Position numbers and translations under genes: made by a program. From contig NZ_AP024651.1 of assembly GCF_019977295.1 (NCBI RefSeq), positions 248,001 through 312,000 on the forward strand: a DNA stretch of 64,000 nt, given 5' to 3'. This stretch comes from Arthrobacter sp. StoSoilB20 (GTDB lineage: Bacteria; Actinomycetota; Actinomycetes; Actinomycetales; Micrococcaceae). Shown piece by piece: positions 16,082 through 24,743 of this stretch (positions within the stretch are counted from its first letter, which is position 1; each line of letters starts with the position of its first letter). The notes under the pieces were generated by a model that did not search any database, was not told the DNA's origin, and worked only from the letters and a program-made list of their open reading frames with translations.

Positions 16082-16112
16082 ATGCTAGGACCTCAACTTA
16101 ACTTGAGGTCAA
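16082..16112 (-). promoter_or_regulatory. SoxR-type promoter with 19-bp spacer
   Basis: On the minus strand TTGACC (-35) and TAGCAT (-10) are separated by exactly 19 bp, the overlong spacer typical of MerR/SoxR-controlled promoters. The spacer holds a dyad with arms CCTCAA and TTGAGG around 6 bases, differing from the enterobacterial SoxR box at one central base. It points at the flavin reductase gene. No soxR gene is in the window. Confidence 0.7.
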
Positions 16113-16219
16113 TTCGGGTAATCCGACCCCCGACTGAGACGAATTGGAAACGTAGCCGAAACTTCCGCTCCTTACGCTGAACACAATCTGTCCAAGTGCC
16201 CGGCGTCCAAGGAGTAACC

Positions 16220-16522
16220 ATGCATCTACTGCCCCGCGAGCAGGAGAAACTCATGATCGTGGTGGCCGCCGATCTCGCGCGGCGCCGCCAGGCACGGGGA
16301 CTGAAGCTGAACTATCCCGAGTCTGTGGCGATCATCAGCTACGAACTCATCGAAGGCGCCCGGGACGGCAGGACAGTGGCCGAACTCATGAGCTACGGAA
16401 CCACCATCCTCCGCCGCGAAGATGTGATGGAAGGCGTGCCGGAGATGATCCACGACGTCCAGATCGAAGCCACGTTCCCCGACGGCACCAAGCTCGTCAC
16501 CGTCCACCACCCCATCCGATAG
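16220..16522 (+). CDS. ureA: Urease subunit gamma
   Basis: This 100-aa UreA is one of three structural subunits of the nickel urease that hydrolyses urea to ammonia and carbamate. Typical features are the start [13 protein letters not shown], the [18 protein letters not shown] block and the [23 protein letters not shown]-terminus. The ATG at 16220 is preceded by AAGGAG; the frame extends a few codons further without a ribosome binding site. It starts the operon ureABCEFGD, followed by ureB after 8 bases. Confidence 0.97.
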   Translation: MHLLPREQEKLMIVVAADLARRRQARGLKLNYPESVAIISYELIEGARDGRTVAELMSYGTTILRREDVMEGVPEMIHDVQIEATFPDGTKLVTVHHPIR

Positions 16523-16530
16523 GAGCCACC

Positions 16531-16884
16531 ATGATCCCCGGCGAATACAGGCTCCAGCCCGGTTCGATCACCTGCAATGACGGCCGTGACGCAATCGGCG
16601 TCGAGGTTGTCAACCGCGGTGACCGTCCGGTCCAAGTCGGCTCGCACTACCACTTCGCCGAGGCAAACCGTGCCCTCGAGTTCGACCGCGGCGCCGCTTA
16701 CGGCCGTCGCCTGGACATCCCGGCCGGCACGGCCGCGCGCTTCGAGCCGGGCGATCGAAAGACCGTTCAACTGATTGCGATTGCCGGGAGGCGTGAAGTT
16801 TTCGGGCTCAGTAACGCGGTGAATGGAACGCTCGACGGCGGCACCCGCCAGGGTGGTCCGGCTTCCGAAGGAGACGCCAAATGA
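16531..16884 (+). CDS. ureB: Urease subunit beta
   Basis: This 117-aa UreB has a beta-barrel with [30 protein letters not shown], the [18 protein letters not shown] segment and [10 protein letters not shown]. Length is normal for a separate beta subunit. It overlaps ureC by four bases (ATGA), which favours coupled translation. It assembles with UreA and UreC in the cytoplasm. Confidence 0.97.
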   Translation: MIPGEYRLQPGSITCNDGRDAIGVEVVNRGDRPVQVGSHYHFAEANRALEFDRGAAYGRRLDIPAGTAARFEPGDRKTVQLIAIAGRREVFGLSNAVNGTLDGGTRQGGPASEGDAK

Positions 16885-18611
16885 GCTTCGACATTCCCCG
16901 CAAACAGTACGCCGAGCTGTACGGGCCAACCACCGGCGACGCCATCCGGCTGGCGGACACCGAACTGTTCCTTGAAATCGAGAAGGACTACACAGCTTAC
17001 GGCGAAGAGGTGGTGTTCGGCGGTGGCAAAGTCATCCGCGACGGCATGGGCCAGAACGGACAACTGACCCGCTCGGAGGACATCCCGGACACGGTGATAA
17101 CCAACGTGATCGTCCTGGACTACACCGGGATCTACAAGGCCGATATTGCCCTGAGGGACGGGTACATCTTCAAAATCGGCAAGGCAGGCAACCCGCAGAT
17201 CACCGACGATGTGGACATCGTAATTGGCGCCGGCACGGAGATCATCGCCGGTGAACGGAAGATCCTCACAGCCGGCGGCATCGACACCCACATCCACTTC
17301 ATCTCCCCGGAACAGGTCCCGGCCGCGCTCTGCAATGGCATCACCACCATGGTGGGCGGCGGCACCGGTCCGGCCGAAGGAACCAAAGCCACCACGGTCA
17401 CCCCCGGAGCTTGGCACATCTCCCGGATGCTGCAGGCCGCCGAAGGCCTCCCCGTCAACATCGGCCTCTTCGGCAAAGGCCACGCATCCGCCGTCGAGCC
17501 CCTCGCAGAGCAGATCCGCGCCGGCGCTGTAGGGCTGAAGGTGCATGAAGACTGGGGCTCCACCACCTCGTCCATCGACATGTCCCTGCGCGTGGCCGAC
17601 GAATACGACGTCCAAGTGGCCATCCACACCGACACCCTCAACGAGTGCGGCTTTGTGGAAGACACCATCCGGGCCATCGACGGCCGCGTCATCCACACCT
17701 TCCACACCGAAGGTGCAGGTGGTGGTCACGCCCCGGACATCATCAAGATCGCCGGGCTGCCCAACGTGCTCCCAGCCTCCACCAACCCCACGCTGCCGTA
17801 CACCCGCAACACCATCGAAGAGCATCTGGACATGCTCATGGTCTGCCACCACCTCAACCCGGACATCCCCGAAGACGTGGCCTTCGCAGACTCCCGCATC
17901 CGGGCCGAAACCATCGCCGCCGAAGACGTCCTGCACGACCTCGGCATCTTCGCCATCACCTCCTCCGACTCGCAAGCCATGGGCCGTGTCGGCGAAGTAG
18001 TCACCCGCACCTGGCAGGTAGCCGACGCCATGAAACGGCAACGAGGCGTGTTGAAGGATCCCTCCGGCACCACCCACGGCTCCGCCGAATCCGACAACTT
18101 CCGGCTCAAACGCTACGTGGCCAAATACACTATCAACGCCGCCATCGCCCAAGGCATGGCAGATGTCATCGGTTCCGTGGAAGAAGGCAAATTCGCGGAC
18201 CTGGTGCTCTGGGACCCCGCGTTCTTCGGCGTGAAACCCGAACTCGTCATCAAAGGCGGACAGATCGCCTACGCCCTCATGGGCGACGCCAACGCCTCCA
18301 TCCCCACACCCCAGCCCCGCACCATGCGCCCCATGTTTGCCACGTACGGCAAGGCCTTGCAGCAGACGTCCATCACGTTCCTGTCCAAAGCAGCCATCGA
18401 CGCCGGAGTGCCCGCCGAACTCGGCCTCGAACGCATCATCAAACCCGTCACCGGCATCCGCAACCTCACCAAAGCGGACCTCAAATACAACGGCGAAACG
18501 CCGGAGATCGCCGTCGACCCCGAAACCTACAAAGTGAGCGTCGACGGCGTCGAAGTCACCTCCCAGCCCTCCGACGTGCTGCCCATGGCGCAGCGCTACT
18601 TCCTCTTCTAA
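16881..18611 (+). CDS. ureC: Urease subunit alpha (catalytic)
   Basis: This 576-aa catalytic subunit has all active-site positions in place: nickel ligands His137 and His139 in GIDTHIHF, the carbamylated Lys220 in [10 protein letters not shown] with His222, His249 in VAIHTD, His275 in IHTFHTEG, the mobile-flap [11 protein letters not shown] region with its Cys, and Asp in [11 protein letters not shown]. The protein is of standard length and appears intact. Codons end almost only in C or G, with C favoured, in contrast to ureF and ureD further along. It is 16 bases from ureE. Confidence 0.98.
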   Translation: MSFDIPRKQYAELYGPTTGDAIRLADTELFLEIEKDYTAYGEEVVFGGGKVIRDGMGQNGQLTRSEDIPDTVITNVIVLDYTGIYKADIALRDGYIFKIGKAGNPQITDDVDIVIGAGTEIIAGERKILTAGGIDTHIHFISPEQVPAALCNGITTMVGGGTGPAEGTKATTVTPGAWHISRMLQAAEGLPVNIGLFGKGHASAVEPLAEQIRAGAVGLKVHEDWGSTTSSIDMSLRVADEYDVQVAIHTDTLNECGFVEDTIRAIDGRVIHTFHTEGAGGGHAPDIIKIAGLPNVLPASTNPTLPYTRNTIEEHLDMLMVCHHLNPDIPEDVAFADSRIRAETIAAEDVLHDLGIFAITSSDSQAMGRVGEVVTRTWQVADAMKRQRGVLKDPSGTTHGSAESDNFRLKRYVAKYTINAAIAQGMADVIGSVEEGKFADLVLWDPAFFGVKPELVIKGGQIAYALMGDANASIPTPQPRTMRPMFATYGKALQQTSITFLSKAAIDAGVPAELGLERIIKPVTGIRNLTKADLKYNGETPEIAVDPETYKVSVDGVEVTSQPSDVLPMAQRYFLF

Positions 18612-18627
18612 GCCGCTTAGGAATCAC

Positions 18628-19101
18628 ATGATCATCGAAAAAATCCTCGGCAACCTCCACGAACAGCCCAACGACTTTGAGGGCCGGCACAAAGAAAAAG
18701 TGGTACTCCCGAGCTCCCTGCTGGTCAAACGCATCCAACGCGTCACCACCGACCACGGCAAAGAACTCGGCATCCGCCTCCCCGCCGGCACCGGCGACCT
18801 CCGCGACGGCGACATCCTCGCCGTCGAACCCGGCAACGTCATCGTCATCTCCGTGCTGCCCACCGACGTCCTGGTGATCGGGGCGCGGACAATCCACGAG
18901 ATGGGGATCGTGGCGCATTCGCTCGGCAACCGGCATTTGCAGGCGCAATTCTTCGATGCCGCTTCCGAGTACGGAGCCGAAGTCATGGTTTGTCAGTATG
19001 ACCACACGGTCGAAGATTATCTGAAGAGCGTTGGCGTCCCCTACGACAGGCAAGAGCGGGTCATGCCGGTGCCCTTCCGCCATGCTGAGCATTCGCACTA
19101 G
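18628..19101 (+). CDS. ureE: Urease accessory protein UreE (nickel metallochaperone)
   Basis: This 157-aa UreE has the N-terminal domain EKVVLPSSLLVKRIQRV, LRDGDILAVEPG, and the metal-binding domain with IVAHSLGNRHLQAQF (metal-binding His), MVCQYDHTVEDYL, and a short His-containing tail HAEHSH. It delivers nickel to the UreFGD-apourease complex. It lacks the long polyhistidine tail of some enterobacterial homologs. The stop is followed by a REP-like element that separates it from ureF. Confidence 0.95.
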   Translation: MIIEKILGNLHEQPNDFEGRHKEKVVLPSSLLVKRIQRVTTDHGKELGIRLPAGTGDLRDGDILAVEPGNVIVISVLPTDVLVIGARTIHEMGIVAHSLGNRHLQAQFFDAASEYGAEVMVCQYDHTVEDYLKSVGVPYDRQERVMPVPFRHAEHSH

Positions 19102-19131
19102 GCGGATACGGGTGCTGGCTTTCGGGGTTGG

Positions 19132-19212
19132 CAAGCCTCCGGCGGGTGATAGGGGCCGTGCCCGCTTCGCGGTGCCCTCCACACCGCGGCCCCTATCACC
19201 CGCCTCCGCTTG
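19132..19212. repeat. REP-like inverted repeat, copy 1 (ureE-ureF)
   Basis: Arms of about 26 bases containing GCGGGTGATAGGGGCCG pair with their complement, with a loop of about 28 bases beginning TGCCCGCTTCGCGG. A second copy with the same arm core lies between ureG and ureD. It can fold into a strong hairpin and could attenuate or process the urease mRNA. Confidence 0.8.
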
Positions 19213-19239
19213 TCGAGCCCGGTTCCAGCGCGGTGCGCT

Positions 19240-19911
19240 TTGAGTGCGACATATCAGCTGGCTCTTCAACAGTTGACTGACTCTGCGTTGCCTACGGGGG
19301 CGTTTGCTCATTCTTTGGGGTTTGAGAGCTATGTGCATCGTGGGTTGGTTTGGGATGAGGGGTCTTTTGGGGAGTGGTTGGGGGCTTTTGTGGGGCAGCA
19401 GCTGACCTATTCGGATGGGTTGGCTCTGCGGTTCTTGTATGACGGGGTGGATGTTTGTTTGTTGGATTCTGTTCTTTCTGCGCAATTGTTGGCTCGGGAG
19501 GTGCGGGAGGCTTCGCTCAAGATGGGTGGGCGGTTGTTGGAGATCGGCGGGGAGGTGTTTCCTTCGGCGGAGTTGGCAGCGTACCGGGAGTTGGTTCGTG
19601 GGGGTGGGGCCGGGGGGCATCAGCCCTTGGCTTTTGGGGTGATTGCACGGTCACTGGGTGTTCCGTTTGAGGCCGCGCTCTCTGCCTATTTGTTTGCTGC
19701 AGTGACTTCCCTGACCCAGAACGCAGTGCGCGCCATTCCGCTCGGGCAGAACGCCGGCCAGCGGGTACTGCGCCACGCGCACGACGCCGTAGCTGCCGCC
19801 GTCGAGGATGTAGCACAGCTGTGCTGGGACGACTTTGGGGCCGTCAGCCCCGGACTTGAAATTTCACAAATGCGGCACGAACGGCAACGCGCCCGCATGT
19901 TCATGAGCTAG
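19240..19911 (+). CDS. ureF: Urease accessory protein UreF
   Basis: This UreF of about 223 aa has LQQLTDSALPTGAFAHSLGFE at the start, LQ/Gln-rich helices, and LFAAVTSLTQNAVRAIPLGQNAGQRVL near the end. It acts with UreD and UreG as activating GTPase complex. The start is uncertain: TTG at 19240 gives the family-like N-terminus MSATYQLALQQ, but no good ribosome binding site is visible, and the REP-like repeat ends 28 bases before. The first two thirds (to about 19680) use G- and T-ending codons unlike ureC and ureE; the end returns to the C/G-ending style. The gene is complete. Confidence 0.93.
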   Translation: MSATYQLALQQLTDSALPTGAFAHSLGFESYVHRGLVWDEGSFGEWLGAFVGQQLTYSDGLALRFLYDGVDVCLLDSVLSAQLLAREVREASLKMGGRLLEIGGEVFPSAELAAYRELVRGGGAGGHQPLAFGVIARSLGVPFEAALSAYLFAAVTSLTQNAVRAIPLGQNAGQRVLRHAHDAVAAAVEDVAQLCWDDFGAVSPGLEISQMRHERQRARMFMS

Positions 19912-19932
19912 TTGGAGCAAAGGACAGAAAAC

Positions 19933-20550
19933 ATGACTGAACCCATCAAAATCGGCGTCGGCGGACCCGTCGGAGCCGGCAAGACCCAGTTGGTGGAACG
20001 CATCACCCGGCACATGTGCAGGGACATCTCCATGGCCGCCATTACCAACGACATCTACACGATCGAAGACGCCAAAATCCTCGCGGCCAACGGCATCCTC
20101 CCCGAAGACCGCATCATCGGCGTCGAAACCGGCGGCTGCCCGCATACAGCCATCCGCGAAGACACCTCCATGAACACCGCGGCCATCGAAGAACTCAAAG
20201 CCAGGCACCCCGATCTGCAGGTCATCTTTGTCGAATCAGGCGGCGACAACCTCTCCGCCACCTTCAGCCCCGAACTCGTCGACTTCTCCATCTACATCAT
20301 CGACGTAGCCCAAGGCGAAAAAATCCCCCGCAAAGCCGGCCAAGGGATGATCAAATCCGACCTGTTCATTATCAACAAGACCGATTTGGCGCCACATGTT
20401 GGGGCGGACCTGGCCGTCATGGAGAGGGATTCCAAGGAGTTCCGCGGCAGTAAGCCGTTTTGCTTCACGAACCTCAAGACGGACGAAGGGTTGGACGAGG
20501 TCCTCAACTGGATCCGGCGCGACGTCCTGATGCTCGACTTGGCGCAATGA
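19933..20550 (+). CDS. ureG: Urease accessory GTPase UreG
   Basis: This 205-aa SIMIBI GTPase has P-loop GPVGAGKT at residues 11-18, [12 protein letters not shown], the nickel-binding [15 protein letters not shown] (Cys-Pro-His), [15 protein letters not shown], and the guanine motif NKTD. It drives nickel insertion into urease. The ATG at 19933 is supported by AAAGGA; the frame extends back to the ureF stop. The gene is intact, and its first 60% is C-rich like ureC. Confidence 0.97.
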   Translation: MTEPIKIGVGGPVGAGKTQLVERITRHMCRDISMAAITNDIYTIEDAKILAANGILPEDRIIGVETGGCPHTAIREDTSMNTAAIEELKARHPDLQVIFVESGGDNLSATFSPELVDFSIYIIDVAQGEKIPRKAGQGMIKSDLFIINKTDLAPHVGADLAVMERDSKEFRGSKPFCFTNLKTDEGLDEVLNWIRRDVLMLDLAQ

Positions 20551-20577
20551 CCGTGCTCATGCCCGGGCGGGGACCGG

Positions 20578-20712
20578 CGGCTTCGCCGGGTGATAGGGGC
20601 CGTGCCCGTCCCCAGCCGCTCCCAACTCTCGCAAGCTCGAGTCGGGGCCCTCGCGGCAGTGGGCCCCCCACGTGGCCCACCACGCCGCGGCCCCTATCAC
20701 CCGGCTCCGCGG
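20578..20712. repeat. REP-like inverted repeat, copy 2 (ureG-ureD)
   Basis: The core arms CCGGGTGATAGGGGCCG (20586-20602) and complement (20688-20704) match copy 1 at 16 of 17 positions, and the bases following arm one (TGCCCG) are also shared. The loop is longer (about 85 bases). The 313-bp gap 20551-20863 holds this element and GC-rich sequence with no supportable gene. Confidence 0.8.
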
Positions 20713-20863
20713 ATCGCCCCGCCCCAACTGCCGCCGCGGCCCGGCGGCCCCTTTTCTCCGGCTGCGCCGCCTCCGCCGTTTGGTCGCCGGCCATTCGGCT
20801 GGCGTTCACGGCCGGCCCAGGCTGCAACGTCGCGACGTTCGGGGCGTCCTCCGGGGGTGGCTT

Positions 20864-21820
20864 GTGAGCACGCGTGTAATGGGCTCGGGCGTCGATGCTG
20901 GTCCTTGGGGGGACGTGGAGCCGGGCGCTCGGTTGGCCTTTGGGAATGTTGAGCCGGGCGCTGGGTTGGCCTTGGGGGAGCGGGGTGTGCGGGGGCGGTT
21001 GGAGTTGGGCGTTGGGGTGCGCGGGGGGCGGTCTGTTGCTTTGCGGCAGTTCCATGAGGGCGCTTTGCGGGTGCTTAGGCCGCATTATCTGGATGGGTCC
21101 GGGCAGGTTTGCTATGTCATGGTCAATCCGGGTGGGGCGTATCTGGGGGCCGATCTGTTCGTTGTTGACGTGGAGGTTGGGGCTGGGGCTGAGCTGTTGT
21201 TGACCACGCAGTCGGCCACCAAGGTTTATCGGACACCGGGGTCGTTTGCTGAGCAGCGGATGAGTGTCCGGCTGGCGGAGGGCTCGCGGTTGGAGCTGAT
21301 GCCCGATCAGTTGATTGCGTATCGGGAGGCGAGCTATCGGCAGAATTCGCACATCAGCCTCCACCCGACGTCGAGCCTTGTCATGGCCGAAGTCATCACG
21401 CCGGGGTGGTCCCCTGACGGCGCGTCCTTTAAATATGAAGAGGTGCGGCTGCGCAATGAGATCTGGATCGAGGGCGGGAACGGAGCGAAACTGCTGGCGC
21501 TCGACAACCTCCTGATCCGGCCGCCCCTCAACGACGTGACCGGGATGGGTTTCATGGAGGGCTTCAGCCATCTGGGGTCGTTGGTGGTGGTGGATCCGCG
21601 GGTGGATCAAGGGCTTGCTGACGAGCTGGACAGGACAGTCAAGGATTTTGCCGCTTTCACGGGTATTTCCTTGACCACGACTATTGCCGGGAGTACCGGG
21701 ATTGTGCTGCGATCGTTGTCCAACAGCACCGAGGAACTCAACACGTTGCTGGGTGCCTGCACCGGCCTCCTGCGGGAACGCTGGTACGGGCAGGAACCCT
21801 TGAATTTGAGGAAGTACTAA
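20864..21820 (+). CDS. ureD: Urease accessory protein UreD (UreH)
   Basis: This 318-aa UreD has GALRVLRPHYLDGSGQVCYVMVNPGGAYLGAD, LLLTTQSATKVYRTP, YREASYRQNSHISLHPTSSLV and the C-terminal LLRERWYGQEPLN. It is the scaffold for the UreFG complex on apourease. GTG at 20864 has GGGGGTGG 4 bases before. Residues about 14-34 contain an imperfect duplicated unit, VEPGA-LA-G, from a roughly 33-bp tandem duplication. The first half is G/T-rich, as in ureF. The order ureABCEFG-D is typical of actinobacteria. Confidence 0.93.
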   Translation: MSTRVMGSGVDAGPWGDVEPGARLAFGNVEPGAGLALGERGVRGRLELGVGVRGGRSVALRQFHEGALRVLRPHYLDGSGQVCYVMVNPGGAYLGADLFVVDVEVGAGAELLLTTQSATKVYRTPGSFAEQRMSVRLAEGSRLELMPDQLIAYREASYRQNSHISLHPTSSLVMAEVITPGWSPDGASFKYEEVRLRNEIWIEGGNGAKLLALDNLLIRPPLNDVTGMGFMEGFSHLGSLVVVDPRVDQGLADELDRTVKDFAAFTGISLTTTIAGSTGIVLRSLSNSTEELNTLLGACTGLLRERWYGQEPLNLRKY

Positions 21821-22860
21821 TGACTGCCCTGACCGGGTTCGCCACCATGTACCGGGAGCGGGAGGCCTTGCCCCTGCGGACCCGGTTGCTTTTCACTTTC
21901 GGTGCCGTCGCCGCATTGCACCTCGCCGCCGTCGTGCTCCTGTTGGTCGGTGCGGCCGGCGCCGCGCAGCCCCTGGCGCTCGGGCTGGTGGTCACGGCCT
22001 ACGTTGCCGGCATCAAGCACAGCTACGACTGGGACCACATTGCGGCAATCGACAACTCCACCAGAAAGTTCGTGGCACAGCGCAAAGATCCTGTGAGCGT
22101 GGGGTTCGCGTTCAGCCTGGGGCACAGTTCCGTGGTGATCGCGGCGGGCCTGTTGGTGGTGGTGGGTGCATCCATGATCGGGCAGTTCATGGAGGACGGC
22201 ACCACGGGCAACAAGGTGCTGGGGCTGATTGGCGCCGGTGTTTCCGGGCTGTTCCTGCTGGCGATGGGCCTGTTCAACGGATCGGCGTTCGTCCGTGCCA
22301 CACAGGCGTACCGGAAGGTGCGGGCCGGCGGCGAGGTGCGGCACGAGGACCTGGAGGCCAAGGGCTTCGTGGCCCGGCTCCTGGCCAAACCCCTGTCCAA
22401 AGTGCAGCGGCCACGGAACATCTACGTCATCGGATTCCTTTTCGGCCTGGGATTCGACACCGCCACCACCATTGGGCTGCTGGTCATCACCACGACGGCG
22501 TCACTCGCCGGAGTTTCTCCGCTCGCCCTGCTTGTCCTCCCGCTTGCGTTCACGGCGGCTATGACACTGTGCGATTCAATCAATGGCGTAGCCATGATGA
22601 AGATGTACACCTCAGCCATTCACAACCCGCAGCGCAAGCTTCGATTCAACGCCGTCATCACCGGAATCTCCGCTGTTTCGGCGCTCTTCATTGCGGTCAT
22701 CACGTTGGGTGGGTTCGTGAATTCGGCGTTCGAACTCGAGGACCCGCTGACCACCTGGCTGGGCAGCATTGACCTGGGCGATGCCGGCCTGATCCTGGTG
22801 GGCTTGTTCGTGCTCTTGTGGGCAGTATCGGCGGTGCGCAGCAGGAAGATCAGCGTCTAG
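21820..22860 (+). CDS. Nickel/cobalt permease (NiCoT family)
   Basis: This 346-aa integral membrane protein has about eight hydrophobic segments. The signature HX4DH of nickel/cobalt permeases is present as His67...Asp72-His73 in KHSYDWDHI, although the flanking residues differ from the common RHALDADHI. FGLGFDTATT and a Thr-rich TM follow as in the family. It overlaps the ureD stop by one base, so it is part of the urease operon and almost certainly imports nickel for urease. Its end overlaps the end of the convergent serine hydrolase gene by four bases. Confidence 0.93.
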   Translation: MTALTGFATMYREREALPLRTRLLFTFGAVAALHLAAVVLLLVGAAGAAQPLALGLVVTAYVAGIKHSYDWDHIAAIDNSTRKFVAQRKDPVSVGFAFSLGHSSVVIAAGLLVVVGASMIGQFMEDGTTGNKVLGLIGAGVSGLFLLAMGLFNGSAFVRATQAYRKVRAGGEVRHEDLEAKGFVARLLAKPLSKVQRPRNIYVIGFLFGLGFDTATTIGLLVITTTASLAGVSPLALLVLPLAFTAAMTLCDSINGVAMMKMYTSAIHNPQRKLRFNAVITGISAVSALFIAVITLGGFVNSAFELEDPLTTWLGSIDLGDAGLILVGLFVLLWAVSAVRSRKISV

Positions 22861-23834
22861 GAAGCTGCCACAGCGTTGAAGAGCTCGTTGGTGTCTACGC
22901 CCGTGTCCGGCGCGTCCAGCACATTCGTCAGGAACACCACGCACCTGTCCTGCTCCGGGAACATCCACCATTCTGTCCCGGACCAGCCAGGGTGGCCGTA
23001 GATCCCCTTGGCCAGGAGCTCGGACTCATTGGCGGGCAGTTGGAAGCCCAATCCCGTGTGCCTCAGCGGGGTGGGGCGGGTGGTGATGTGTGAAACCTCC
23101 GTGGTGCGGGGGCGGCGCATGGCCGCAAGGGTTGCGGGCTTGACTGCCTTCCCGGAATGTCGCAGGAGTTCCGAGCCCAGGTTGAGCAGGTCCGTGGCTG
23201 TGCCAAACAAGCCCGCTCCGGGATGGCGGTTCTTATACATGGCCTGCACATTCAGGCCCGCGGCTTCGGTGCCATGGACGGTGTGCGGGTTGCAGCTTGC
23301 ATCAAAGGTAAGGGATGCCGCGCCGGTGTCACGGGCCAGAGAAAGCAACTGCTCCTCGAACGGGCGCCCATCGGCCCACTCGGCCATGGCGGCGGCTCCC
23401 TCAAAAGCTATGTTGCAGTACTGGACCAGGCTTCCCGCGTAGAAGGCTTGGTCCGCTTTGGTGAGGGCCTCGCGGAGGGGAGTGCCGGCGTCGAGCGCTG
23501 GATCGGCAATCCCGGAACGGTGGCTGAGCAGCTGTTCCAAAGTCACGCTGTCCGTGCGGCGGGCACCGAAGGCGGGGACGGCGGCGCTAAGAGGTGCCCC
23601 CAAGGACAACTTCCCCTGCTCCACCTGCCGCATCACGGTCAGGGCACTGATCGGCTTGGAAACGGAGAAGAGTGCGAAGTGGTCTTCGGGAGTTGCCTGC
23701 CTGCCGGCGTCGGTCCCGAACGCCACGACGTCCTCGATGCCACGGCTGGACGCAATTCCCAACACCGCGACGGGAACGCGCCCCAGGTCTACCTGCTTGC
23801 GGGCCCAGTCTGCGGAGGGTCCTGTTTCCACCAT
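22857..23834 (-). CDS. Class C beta-lactamase-like serine hydrolase
   Basis: This 325-aa protein of the serine-beta-lactamase/esterase superfamily has the SxxK motif SVSK (Ser57, Lys60), a YxN-like Tyr139-Cys-Asn141, and a late GHPGWSGTEWW that may replace the third motif. There is no signal peptide, so an intracellular esterase/amidase is more likely than an antibiotic resistance enzyme. Start ATG at 23834. It is convergent with the nickel permease, with overlapping stop codons. Confidence 0.85.
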   Translation of the reverse strand: MVETGPSADWARKQVDLGRVPVAVLGIASSRGIEDVVAFGTDAGRQATPEDHFALFSVSKPISALTVMRQVEQGKLSLGAPLSAAVPAFGARRTDSVTLEQLLSHRSGIADPALDAGTPLREALTKADQAFYAGSLVQYCNIAFEGAAAMAEWADGRPFEEQLLSLARDTGAASLTFDASCNPHTVHGTEAAGLNVQAMYKNRHPGAGLFGTATDLLNLGSELLRHSGKAVKPATLAAMRRPRTTEVSHITTRPTPLRHTGLGFQLPANESELLAKGIYGHPGWSGTEWWMFPEQDRCVVFLTNVLDAPDTGVDTNELFNAVAAS

Positions 23835-23939
23835 GGTTGTTCCACGCTCTCGTTAGGTTTCGGTGCAGTCGAATCTACCGTGGAAACAGGATCCCGGCCC
23901 GAAAAACGCACCTGTGCAGGTCAAGCACAGTAATGACAA

Positions 23940-23949
23940 GTCATATGAC
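23940..23949. promoter_or_regulatory. Palindrome upstream of TasA-like gene
   Basis: GTCATATGAC is a perfect 10-bp palindrome in an AT-richer 260-bp intergenic region between the divergent serine hydrolase and the TasA-like gene. A half-site-like GCATGAC follows 15 bases later. It could be an operator. No clear -10/-35 pair is evident. Confidence 0.3.
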
Positions 23950-24095
23950 AAACTTCAGCAATTGCATGACTAACTTGTAGATAGGTTCCCTATATTCGCG
24001 TAGCCTGAACATGTCGTTGCGCAGAAATGGGGTGCCTGGTTTCGATGCTTCCCTGCGTGCGGTCATTCAGTGGTCTCAAGCAAAGGATGTCAGCC

Positions 24096-24719
24096 ATGAA
24101 AACCCCCTCTTCCCGAACCAGGGCCATAGCCGGGTTCACAGCCGGGCCCATAGCGGTCATCATTGCCGGTGCAATGGTTTGGCAAGGATCCCAGGCCGCA
24201 TTCACGGCCACCACGCGCAACTCCGGCAGCTCCTGGAGCGCAGGCAACGTCACATTGACTGATGACGACCTCGGTGCGGCAGCATTCACGGTGGAAAACA
24301 TCGTTCCCGGCCAAACGGGCCAAAAGTGCATCGTAGTGACGTCCAATTCCAATGTTCCCGGCGAAGTACGGGCCTATACGCAAAACCTGATCACGGACCG
24401 CGGACTGGAAGACCGCATCTACTTTGATTTGGAACAGGGAACCGGCGGGTCATTCAATGACTGCACCGGTTTCACGCCCACGGCCAACACCGTCCCGGAG
24501 CTGCCTTTGTCCACACTGGCCACATCCAACAGGGACTACGCAACAGGCGGATCATCCTGGGACACTGCCGGTACCCCGGGAGAGACCCAAAGTTACCGGG
24601 GTACCTGGCGTTTCAACACCACGGGACTCACCCAGGAACAAGTGAACGCACTCCAGGGCGCCAGGGTCAGCATCGACCTCGTCTGGGAACTGCAGTCGGA
24701 CACCGCGCCTACTCCGTAG
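24096..24719 (+). CDS. TasA/camelysin-like secreted protein
   Basis: This is a 207-aa exported protein. Residues 10-32 form a signal-anchor (AIAGFTAGPIAVIIAGAMVW) followed by QAAFTATTRNSGSSWSAGNV, the pattern of substrates cleaved by SipW-type signal peptidases. The mature part is a beta-rich domain with two Cys, ending in a TWRFNTTGLTQEQVNALQGA-like segment. ATG at 24096 has AAAGGA 8 bases upstream; earlier starts lack it. It lies 24 bases before a signal peptidase gene of the matching type, as in the Bacillus tasA-sipW arrangement. A role in surface filaments is inferred. Confidence 0.78.
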   Translation: MKTPSSRTRAIAGFTAGPIAVIIAGAMVWQGSQAAFTATTRNSGSSWSAGNVTLTDDDLGAAAFTVENIVPGQTGQKCIVVTSNSNVPGEVRAYTQNLITDRGLEDRIYFDLEQGTGGSFNDCTGFTPTANTVPELPLSTLATSNRDYATGGSSWDTAGTPGETQSYRGTWRFNTTGLTQEQVNALQGARVSIDLVWELQSDTAPTP

Positions 24720-24743
24720 GCTGAAGGGATCCAACGCAGCGTC

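Noticed and set aside
16767..18152. 461-codon open frame antisense to ureC
   Set aside because: It is the mirror of C-rich third codon positions of ureC; composition is Gly/Val/Asp-rich and has no family resemblance.
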